Source: Pseudeuparius sepicola
Lineage: Eukaryota; Arthropoda; Insecta; Coleoptera; Anthribidae
NCBI GenBank assembly: GCA_963920635.1
Contig: OY987298.1
Location: 113,016,035 to 113,080,034, forward strand
Direction: 5' to 3'
Length of the DNA: 64,000 nt
Under the pieces are notes generated by a model, which worked only from the letters and a program-made list of their open reading frames with translations, did not search any database and was not told the DNA's origin. The position numbers were made by a program, and so were the translations under genes. The stretch's first letter is position 1. Every line of letters begins with the position of its first letter. Positions 48,010 through 57,467 of this stretch are shown piece by piece.

Positions 48010-48584
48010 TTAGTAGATAAAATAACGAGTTTTGCAGCCAGAAAGGTATATATATATTAACTTCTTTTTATAATACCAAGCTTTCGGTCTACTTCGTGAC
48101 CTTCATCAGGGAATTATGTTGAAGTTTTTTACCAATATTAAAACCAGATAGATTTTAGGTTTAAAAGGGCCAGAAAAAGGTTTTTACATAATTTCGTGTG
48201 AAAATTTATAACGTCAATTTTGTTTAGGGGATGAAATTTCATATTGAACCGATTTCGATGATTCTTTCTTTATTGGAAAGGGGTTACCTTAGATGTGGTC
48301 CCATTTAAATTTAAAGAAAAAAATCCACACTTAGTAGTAGTAGTAATACGGATAGATAAATTAATAATAAATAAACAAAATTGACGGTATAAATTTTCAC
48401 ACGAAATTATGTAAAAACCTTTTTCTGGCCCTTTTAAACCTAAAATCTATCTGGTTTTAATATTGGTAAAAAACTTCAACATAATTCCCTGATGAAGGTC
48501 ACGAAGTAGACCGAAAGCTTGGTATTATAAAAAGAAGTTAATATATACCTTTCTGGCTGCAAAACTCGTTATTTTATCTACTAA
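48010..48584. mobile_element. Foldback element with captured array unit in its loop
   Basis: Arms 48010-48226 and 48372-48584 are near-perfect inverted repeats (ACCAAGCTTTCGGTCTACTT ... TTCATCAGGGAATTATGTTG). The loop (48227-48360) repeats 47571-47690 of the adjacent 119-bp array almost exactly. The arm core is related to the foldback at 3091. Confidence 0.85.
48470..48545 (+). ncRNA. Hammerhead-like core in foldback arm (weak)
   Basis: CTGATGA at 48489-48495, stem GGTC/GACC with ACGAAGTA loop, GAAA at 48513-48516. The flanks AACTTC...ATAAT and ATTAT...GAAGTT can pair as a long stem I. The extra A before GGTC and the lack of a good helix III argue against catalysis. Confidence 0.28.
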
Positions 48585-48892
48585 GTAAAACTACACAGCC
48601 GTAAACTAGCTATTTATTAAATTTTTAGAAATATTTTTATCTTTCTAAATCGAGTTATCTTTGGAGTCGGTGACAGTAAGTTATGATGTATTCATATCTA
48701 TTTAGATAGGAAGGAGGAAGGGAGGAGCCGAGGGAAAGTGGAAGGAGAGGGGAGAGGGGGAATTGTAGAATAAAAGTTGTTTTTTCTGAAGATAGGTCAC
48801 AAAAAACTCTATTTTAGTGCGAAATTTCAGGCTTTAATCTCAATTTTCAAGGGCTACCACTTTTTTTTTCTAGTAAAAAGAAATAAAGTCAT

Positions 48893-49140
48893 TTAGCAAT
48901 TTTTTTATTTAAAATCTGACACCACAGCGTTAATCAGGGCACCAAAAAAACCCCACATACCAAACTCGAACAAAAAATATATATCTACAGGGCTCCAAAG
49001 ATGAGCAAATGGGAATTTTAAAGGCATCTGACGAGTCAAGTGTGTCCTGGAATCCCATCAAAATAGTTGAATCATCAACAAGACTACTTAAAGTGAAAGA
49101 CTTAGATTCTTTGCCTTGACTGTCACCAAATCCAAACATA
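48893..49140. mobile_element. Relic of the 15.8-kb foldback family
   Basis: ATTTAGCAATTTTTTTATTT, AATCTGACACCACAGCGTTA, AATATATATCTACAGGGCTC and GAATTTTAAAGGCATCTGAC match one arm of 15770-16983 in order. Confidence 0.75.
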
Positions 49141-49149
49141 ACTCAATTT

Positions 49150-49305
49150 AGAAAGAGAAAAATATTTCTAAAATTTTAGTTGAAATGTGCATACGGGCAA
49201 ATTTCTGAAGTCGGTGTTATTTGTTAATTTTTTAAAATTTTTTAGTGGAATGTGCATACGGGCAAATTTTTGAAGTCGGATTTAATTTTTTTGTTAAATT
49301 TTTTT
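49150..49305. repeat. GTGCATACGGGCAAATT module, two copies
   Basis: GTGCATACGGGCAAATTTCT and GTGCATACGGGCAAATTTTT, each followed by GAAGTCGG; the inverted orientation relative to 47870-48005. Confidence 0.7.
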
Positions 49306-49417
49306 TAAATATAGGAATGTATAGACATTTTCTAAGAAGGTTTTTCCGATTCATACCAACATTGTGTTAGGTACCTATAGGTATTTTGTATAATACTTAT
49401 GACTTATGATAAGCAAA

Positions 49418-49490
49418 CTCGGCCGGTCGAGTTGGAAGTCGACCGGCCGAGCTCAAAGTCGGCTGGCCGAGTTCGAACTCGGTGGGCGAC
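49418..49490. repeat. GC-rich minisatellite with 13-bp perfect hairpin
   Basis: CTCGGCCGGTCGA (49418-49430) pairs with 49439-49451 around an 8-nt loop. It continues as about four degenerate ~21-bp units (GTCGRCNGGCCGAGYTC). It stands out in AT-rich surroundings. Confidence 0.75.
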
Positions 49491-49589
49491 AAAAAATCAC
49501 CATGTGGCGTCTCAGCGCTTCCGTAGAATTTGGGCTGGTGTGAGCTTTGCTTCATGATCAAAGTTTACAGAATGATATGATGTATTATT

Positions 49590-50735
49590 TTTATAAGCTT
49601 GTATTTAACTTGCAATGTATTACTATGTAGTAGGTATGTTAGTTTGTTTAACTCAAATTTTGCAAGCTGAATTAGAATCACTTCCTGACATCCGATTGAG
49701 CTGAAATTTTGCATGCACCTTTAGTTATGCTGACAATACGCAATATTGTAATACTTTCAAAACGGCCGCCGCTCCAAGATGGCGGATGATGTATTTTTTG
49801 TCAACCCCCTTAACATGGGTATCAAATGAAAGGGCTTGAAGAGTAGAAAACGATAAAGTTAGTGACATCACACTAAAATCAATATGGCCACCGGTCCAAG
49901 ATGGCAGCACATTTTCTTTTCAACTCACTTAATATGGGTGTCAAATGAAAGGGCGTCAAGAGCAGAAAACGGTAAAGTTAGTGACATCACACTTAAGTTC
50001 AATATGGCGGCCGCTCCAATATAGCGAATTACATTTTCTTTTCAACCCTCTTAATGTGGGTATCAAATACGCCATTAAATATAAGAAATACGCCCCCTAT
50101 AGGCTCAATGCTAAACTAAAACAACAAAGAACAACGCAGTGTAGACCCGGTGGCTAGCACCGTTCACATGGTAACGATGGCCCATATGTTAGTGCGCATA
50201 GTCCCGTCGGGGCGTTGGCATCTTAAATTCAGTCGCGTATAAAAGGGCGTGAAAATAATAAGGTAAGTGACTTCATACTAAATCCAATATGGCGGATGCT
50301 CCAAGATGGTGGATTAAATTTATTTACCACCTTCCTCACTTGGGAATCAAATAGGTACTAAAAAGCACGAAATAAAATAAAAGATAAAAAAACCTATTTA
50401 AAAATAAGCTTAAGCCACGAATAAAACGAATAATATAAGTGTAGTGTAGGTTTTTGTTAAGATAATTCAATGACAAATTGCGAAGTTTTTGTAAATCAAA
50501 AAGCTTGTCGCGCGAATTGTAAAGAAAATACACACTTTGGCAAGTATAGGTAGGTACTTGCTTATCAACCAATCACTGTCCAATAAAATTAATTGAACAT
50601 GAACATTTTACCCAACAAGCTTTTTCATTTACAAAAACTTGAAGCAATTTGGAATTGAATTATCTTAACGAAAACCTAAACCTATTTTATTCTTTTAGTA
50701 TATGGCTTAAATAAAAGCTTGTTTTTAAAATTTTT
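49590..50735 (+). mobile_element. Composite repeat module, copy 1
   Basis: In order: ATAAGCTTGTATTTAACTTG, CAATGTAT; GATTGAGCTGAAATTTTGCA; about four ~119-bp tandem units containing CCAAGATGGCGG and GTGACATCACACT; CCTTCCTCACTTGGGAATCA; then an imperfect foldback 50390-50730 (AAGCTTGTCGCGCGAATTGT). The same order is seen at 56538-57445. No coding capacity. Confidence 0.65.
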
Positions 50736-51871
50736 TTTTACAAGTAATAAATTAAATTAGTTTGTTGCCTCTAATCTTTCTTATTAGTATTAAAGCCATA
50801 ATAGGATCGCGAACAGTTGGTGGTGATACCATTGAGTAATATTCCTTTACTCAATGGTGATACTTATTATAACCTTTACTCAGGTGATACCTTCAGAAGA
50901 CCAGCTTGCCATTGCCACCATTCTTGATTGTAAATTCCCTAATTAATTCCTTTAAATCTATTTTATTTCAAATCTATTTTTCTGCTTATTATTGCTAAAT
51001 TCGAAAGTCTCGACTGGTTCATAGTAAGTAGATCTTAGAATGTTTTTGTTTAGCTTCAGTTTTGAAAATGATCTCTCCCGGCATGGTTAAAAATATTCGT
51101 AAAGCTAAAAATAAATTAGGAAAGGAACTCTTTAAATTGTATGAAGTTAAGTTATAAAGCAAAGTAACAACTAACCCCCACCCCGCACCCCACCCCACTA
51201 TAATTTTCCTATTGGATTTAGGTATATTTTTAAAAACACCAAACAAAACTGGGGATTAATCAAAAGGGCGAAATGCGGCACATTATTCATATTTTTGTCG
51301 GCTGTGCTATTTGCTATAAACAAAAAATAGGAGTATAGGACACTTATTTAAATAGATATTTTTTGTCGGCGGCGCGGCAGCTGACAAAGACAAAGGGATT
51401 ACTCTTGTCGGCATCAGCGGCCGGCTATTTTAGTAAATTTTCAGGGATATAAAAAAAGAATTTGCCTGCCGGGTGCCTGCCGCATAATTTTTTTTATGTT
51501 GTTTCAACTGACTGAGAAAAGGAATAATACATAATAATCATTGAGTAAAGGAATAATTTACTCAATGATATAATGTAGATCAAACAATCCGGAATTTTAT
51601 TATCGACTACGACCTTATTGGCACTGCGTCGAGAGTTTCGTCGTTGACTGAAACCGTGTTTTCTTACGTTCTTCGCTCTTGTGACTTGAAAGTGAAATAA
51701 TTATTCTGGAAAATCGTCTTGCACAAAAATATAATCTACCGCCGAAATCAAAGGAACCGATAGATACGAATATATACATACTCCCTAATTTGTGATCGCA
51801 TCAACCTAGTAATTCATAATATTACGTGCAAGAATAGGAATTTTTCTGTAGGACAATTATTCTCCAGAAAA
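50736..51871. other. No gene recognised
   Basis: Contains inverted CATTGAGTAAAGGAATAAT palindromes at 50832-50863 and 51541-51572. The stretch 51580-51871 precedes a THAP exon and could be its promoter or 5' UTR. Confidence 0.4.
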
Positions 51872-52085
51872 ATGCCTATCTCAAAATACAAGTGCGTTTA
51901 TAATAACAATTGTGACAATTCACGCGCGTCGGGACAATCCCTATTTACGTGTTTTTAAGCGATGTGGAACAGATCGGTCGGTACACGGTGTACGAAAAAC
52001 ATTTCAATAACAACCATTTTCACTGTGCGGATTCCTCAAAAAAGCGACTTCTATCTAATGCAGTGCCGATGCCATTTTTAAAAGG
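51872..52085 (+). pseudogene. THAP-domain exon, frameshifted
   Basis: ATG at 51872 gives MPISKYKCVYNNNCDNSRAS, the C-X4/5-C start of a THAP zinc finger. In another frame from about 51960, RYTVYEKHFNNNHF and KKRLLSNAVPMPFLK supply the C-terminal half (C2CH-type HF and AVP.PF). The middle is damaged (in-frame TAA at 51956). It ends at a consensus donor AAAAG|GTAAGTG. The rest of the parent gene, probably another THAP/P-type transposase, was not found nearby. Confidence 0.65.
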
Positions 52086-53439
52086 TAAGTGGCTGCATCA
52101 AATCATGGAGTAAATTATTATTTCTTTTAGTAAATTACAGTACATAGTAGGTACATTTTTTCATTAAAACCGTTGTGTGAAATATTTGGATATAGGCCAG
52201 GGTAGATAATTTTTGAGAACAAAAAAATCTAAAACAGCATCACACCCATTGGAAAAGAAAGAAAATATAGCAAAAATAACTGAAAAAATAATTTAAGGGC
52301 GATTTGAGGTACGGGGGTTGTAGGGGGTGATCTTTTAGGGGAAACTGTTTATCATGATTTCCAGCAAAACTGCAACTCCTATCGAAAAAAGTTGAATGGC
52401 AAAGTTTTGTATTTACACTTTTTTCACATAACCTCAAAATATCCGCGAAAAATCGAAATAACCGATTTGTTGGTTTCTAATTTTTACCTCCCACAAAAAA
52501 AAATTCCACAAAATTTGGTGGAAACTTACCTTCTTATGTCCCGATCACGCTGTAATTTTTTCAAATGAAAATATTTATTTTTACCCCTTTCTTTGATTTT
52601 AAACCGAAAAAGTAACGATCCAAAAACCGCGCAAGTGGCGCCCTCTGTGAGATACAGCAAAATTGATATTTTTAGCTTATTCTCCATCCCCAAAAACACA
52701 GCAGTGCCAAATTTCAGTTCAGCAGCTTCAATATTTTGAGAGATGTAGCCATAATTCAATTTCAAAAAATGAACTTCAACTTATGTGACCCCATTAAAAT
52801 TGTATTGTATCGTATTCAGAAAGTTCCAATATATCAATTTTCACCAAAAAAAGTATATGGTGCCATTTAAAAAAATTAAATCGGTTAACATGGCAACCAC
52901 ATTTTTTGTGCTACGAAAGATTGCTTGAAATCACTAAACGGGAAATAATTTCCCCTAACACTTTTATTAAAACAAGTTTTTCATATGAGGAATATTTTAA
53001 GAAATATAAGCAATATTCCACAATTTCTATCCACACTGTATTGTCATGCAGGTAATGCGCTGTAACTCATGTATTAATACTTTTATTGGAGTCATTTTGC
53101 TCTAAAAACATGTTTAGGAAACTACCCCCATTGTTTAGGAAACCACCTTATAGCACAATTCGTACCAGGAGTTCGAGTGTAACCTTTTGGTTGGACACTC
53201 AGGAGGCAGTCCCCTGACATCTTTATTAGACTAGTTCCCATTATTATTTTATTTTGCAATTGAAACACCCGCGTTTCTTTTATTTTTTAACGAAATAATG
53301 TGCCTAGAGGATACAAAACGATTAGTGCGGACCCTGCCCCTGTCCTTGTAAATATCTATCTATCCCTCCTCCGATTTTTGTCTATGGAAAAATAAAATAT
53401 AATACCGGAATTTTTATTAAAAAATAAAAAACCTTTTTT
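52086..53439. other. No gene recognised
   Basis: AAGTGGCGCCCTCTGTGAGA at 52633 resembles a word in other foldback arms (18508, 19194), suggesting a one-armed relic about 52440-52900. Otherwise featureless. Confidence 0.35.
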
Positions 53440-53925
53440 AAAACAAGCCTTTATTTAAGCCATTTACCTACTAAAACAGATAAAATAAGTTTAGGTTTTC
53501 GTTAAGATAATTCAATGTCAAACTGCGACAAGCTTTTTTAAATCAAAAAGCAGCTTGTCGTGCGAACTGTTAAGAAACTACATACTTTAGCACGTACTTT
53601 GCTTATCAACCGATAAAATTAATTGGTACCTACCTACTTTTATGAACATTTCGCGCGGCAAGCTTTTTGATTTAAAAAAGCTTGTCGCAATTTGGAATTG
53701 AATTATCTTATCGAAAACCTAAACTTCTTTTATTCGTTTTAGCACATTTAATAAAAAAGCTTGGTTTTAAAAAGTTTTCTTTATTTTTATTTTATTTTAT
53801 GCTTTTTAGCACCTATTTGATTCCCATGTCAGGAAGGACATACATACATACATACATACATACATACATACATACATACATACATACGTACGTACATACA
53901 TACATACATACATACATATATACAG
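53440..53925 (-). mobile_element. Composite repeat module, inverted partial copy with (CATA)n
   Basis: 53440-53790 is the foldback part (AAGCTTTTTGATTTAAAAAA, TTTAGGTTTTCGTTAAGATA). 53795-53837 is the inverse of 50325-50370 (GCACCTATTTGATTCCCATG). A (CATA)n microsatellite of about 20 units follows (53842-53925). The tandem minisatellite is missing. Confidence 0.65.
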
Positions 53926-54034
53926 TTTGTGTACATCAAAAAATTGTATTTATTAAACGCAGTAAGAAACCATCGAGCCACGCCAGACGATTCCCCAATA
54001 ATAATTATTAATAAAAAAAATTTATCAAAAAAAT

Positions 54035-54245
54035 TAAAACCGACTTCAAAAATTTGCCCGTATGCACACTCCACTAAAAATTTTAAAATTACAAAAATTA
54101 ACACCGACTTCACAAATTTGCGCGTATGCACATTTAAACTAAAATTTTAGAAATAGGTTTCTCTTTCTAAATTGAAGTATCTTTGGATTTGGTGATTTAG
54201 TGGAAAGTGCATACGGGCAAAATTTTGAACTCGGTTTTATTTATT
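54035..54245. repeat. GTATGCACA/GAAGTCGG module beside array 2
   Basis: CCGACTTCAAAAATTTGCCC, CGTATGCACACTCCAC and a second copy, then the opposite orientation (GTGCATACGGGCAAAATTTT). This mirrors 47870-48005. Confidence 0.7.
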
Positions 54246-54289
54246 TTTTGTTAATTTTTTTATTTATTATTTTTAGTGAATTATTAAGA

Positions 54290-55400
54290 ATTATCGAAAT
54301 CGGTCCAATATTAAATGTCATCCCCTATTTTCCACCCTTATGGGTGGAATTTTTTCTTCAAATTTAAATGAAGCCACTCCTAAAGTAATCCCTTTCTAAT
54401 AAAAAAAGAATCATCGAAATCGGTTCAATATGAAATTTCATCCCCTATTTTTCCACCTTTAGGGGTAGAATTTTTTCTTCAAATTTAAATGGGGCCACCT
54501 CTAAGGTACTCCCTTTCTAATAAAAAAAGAATCAACGAAATCGGTTCAATATTAATTTTAATCCCCTATTTGTCCACCCTTAGGGGTGGAATTTTTTCTT
54601 CAAATTTATATGGGGCCACCTTTAAGGTACTTCCTTTTTAATAATAAAAGAATCATCGAAATCGGATCAATATGAAATTTCATCCCCTATTTGTCCACCT
54701 TTAGGGGTGGGATTTTTTCTTCAAATTTAAATGAAGCCACTCCTAAAGTAATCCCTTTGTAATAAAAAAAGAATCATCGAAATCGGTCCAATATGAAATT
54801 TCACCCCCTATTTTTCCACCCTTAGAGGTGGAATTTTTTCTTCAAATTTAAATGGGGCCACCTCTAAGGTACTCCCTTTCTAATAAAAAAAGAATCATCG
54901 AAATCGGTTCAATATCAAATTTAATCCCCTATTTGTCCACCCTTAGGGGTGGAATTTTTTCTTCAAATTTAAATGAAGCCACTCCTACAGTAATCCCTTT
55001 GTAATAAAAAAAGAATCATCGAAATCGGTCCAATATGAAATTTCACCCCCTATTTTTCCACCCTTAGAGGTGGAATTTTTTCTTCAAATTTAAATGGGGC
55101 CACCTCTAAGGTACTCCCTTTCTAATAAAAAAAGAATCATCGAAATCGGTTCAATATGAAATTTAATCCCCTATTTGTCCACCCTTAGGGGTGGAATTTT
55201 TTCTTCAAATTTAAATGAAGCCACTCCTACAGTAATCCCTTTGTAATAAAAAAAGAAACATCGAAATCGGTCCAATATGAAATTTCATCCCCTATTTTTC
55301 CACCCTTAGGGGTGGAATTTTTTCTTCAGATTTAAATGGGGCCATTCTGTAGGTATACCCTTTCAAATAAAAAAAGAATTGTCCAAATCGGTTTTTAAAT
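54290..55400 (-). repeat. Tandem array, ~119-bp period, about 9 copies (inverted)
   Basis: Same unit as 45281-47830 on the opposite strand: GAATCATCGAAATCGGTTCA, ATATGAAATTTCATCCCCTA, TTAGGGGTGGAATTTTTTCT. Two unit subtypes alternate (with GAAGCCACTCCTA or GGGGCCACCTCTA), indicating a ~238-bp higher-order repeat in this array. Confidence 0.95.
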
Positions 55401-55480
55401 GACGGAGTTATGAGGTAACAAACATAAAAAATACAACCGAATTGATAAACCTCCTCCTTTTTTGAAGTCGGTTAAAAGTC
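55401..55480 (-). repeat. Element terminus outside array 2
   Basis: Read on the minus strand: AACCGACTTCAAAAAAGGAG GAGG, then TTTATCAATTCGG, and TTGTTACCTCATAACTCCGT before the array. It is the tip of the repeat carrying the array; the forward array at 45281 lacks it. I recall similar sequence in other insect genomes, but that needs a search. Confidence 0.55.
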
Positions 55481-56537
55481 TATTGCCCCACAGAAAAAGA
55501 ATTCATCGTAGCTTCGCGCACGGCATTTGTTTTTTTTTGGGTCAAGGTCAATAAATTAGCATCGCACCCGTTGTCACCGATATGGCAACGTCTGAAATGT
55601 TCCCGTTTAGAGTTTTAAACTTATATCCTTTCAATACCACAATTTTTTCTACCGTGGCCCAGATGGCGCCCAACGCGATAGCGATTTCTTCTGTAAACTT
55701 TGCCTGTAGCAAGCTCAAGAACTTTCAGAGAATTTTTAAATTTATGGTGAATGCACTGGGTCAAATTCCCTGTCGCATCGGGAAATAGGGTGTTACCCCA
55801 GAAAAGGACGAATCAGAAGTGGCACTTGCTTTCGGCGCCTTTGATGTCGCGGTTCGAATTTCCCCTCTCGCGCATAGGAAATGAACTCTCCGCCGTTGAC
55901 ATCTGCGCATTGGCCACGCCCACCTTATTTTGGACAGAGTAGAACTTGCCCATTGCACGGCCAGGTCCGGGCTATAGAAAATTTTGTGTTTTATATAGCA
56001 AAATTAATTTTTAGAATAGTAAAGTTTTTCTGGGATTAGATCTAGTTAAATTTGGATCTCCAGAAGTGATTTTAAGTAGGTATTTTACTAATGAAAAAAA
56101 TATAAATATTAATATTTTACTAATGAGAAAAATACATTTTATTTATTGTACATGGAAATTTCACAATATTTCCTCTTTATTATTTTATACTTACCTATAT
56201 TAATTAGAAACAACTATGATTTAGGATCAAGTGAACTATTGGACTTGGGTGGTTGAAATATTACAATATTGCAATCGACTTGCGTCAAAACTCATAGCTT
56301 GGCAATTAATTACTAATACTATTTTTTTTATATAGATCCATAACAATTATTATTTGCAAAATTGGTTGACCTTCGTATCACTGGTAGTAAAAACGTTATT
56401 TATCAAAAATGTTTATTACTAAAATCTATAAAAAAAATCAAAAACAATAGCACATATAAAATATAATATCTATAAATAACATGCACACTACAGGCATATC
56501 TACATGTTTATACATACATTATCAACTTAGCCTAATT
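55481..56537. other. Mostly featureless; shared 45-bp word at 55790
   Basis: ACCCCAGAAAAGGACGAATC AGAAGTGGCACTT (55796-55828) recurs inverted at 61133-61172. GCGGTTCGAATTTCC at 55848 looks like a Pol III B box, but no A box is convincing. It may be a SINE fragment. No gene. Confidence 0.35.
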
Positions 56538-57445
56538 TTTAAAAGCTTTTATTTAACTTGCAATGTATGTATGTATGTATGTATGTATGTAATTTGTTCG
56601 GGTGGAATCTTGCAACTCAATTTTGAAGCAGATATCTTCAACCGATCGAGCTGAAATTTTGTACACACGTTTAATTTGGATGACAATGCATGATTATATG
56701 TGTGACGTCATTCTAAATCCAACATGGCGGATCACCCAAGATGGCGGACTAGTTAAATTTCAACCGATCGAGCTGAAATTTTGTACACACGTTTAATTTG
56801 GATGACAATGCATGATTATATGTGTGACGTCATTCTAAATCCAACATGGCGGAACACTCAAGATGGCGGACTAGTTAAATTTCAACCGATCGAGCTGAAA
56901 TTTTGTACACACGTTTAATTTGGATGACAATGCATGATTATATGTGTGACGTCATTCTAAATCCAACATGGCGGAACACCCAAGATGGTCATTAGAAGGT
57001 CTCCTCATTGAAGAGCTAGACTGTTCTAAACTAACCGGCAAACGACCTTGCAACAATGATGCGTTAACTGAGATGAATAGACTCAGACACCTGGCCAAAC
57101 TAAAAATTACAAAATAAATTAAAAGTAAAAAAATATTTTTAAAAAAAGCTTTTATTTAAATGCGCTAAAAAGAATAAAATAATCTTTTCTTTTAAAACTT
57201 TTACTATCAACTTATAACGTCATTCCACAATTTATATGATATAAAAGCTTGTCGCGAGATTTAAGTTTTCAAACTAAGTAAATACCACTACTTAAATCTC
57301 GCGACAAGCTTTTATATCATATAAATTGTGGAATGACGTTATAAGTTGATAGTAAAAGTTTTAAAAGAAAAGATTATTTTATTCTTTTTAGCGCATTTAA
57401 ATAAAAGCTTTTTTTAAAAATATTTTTTTACTTTTAATTTATTAA
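56538..57445 (+). mobile_element. Composite repeat module, copy 2
   Basis: AAAAGCTTTTATTTAACTTG, then (TATG)n at 56564-56592. Three ~121-bp units follow (starts about 56641, 56763, 56883) with CGATCGAGCTGAAATTTTGT, TGTGACGTCATTC and AACATGGCGG. A foldback at 57112-57445 has near-perfect arms (57130-57275 / 57292-57430, with GCGACAAGCTTTTATATCAT in one arm). Same order as 49590-50735. Confidence 0.7.
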
Positions 57446-57467
57446 AAATAATGACCCCTGGCAGCAC

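Noticed and set aside
55840..55870. Possible tRNA gene (GCGGTTCGAATTTCC B box)
   Set aside because: No A box at proper distance and no acceptor stem; at most a SINE relic.
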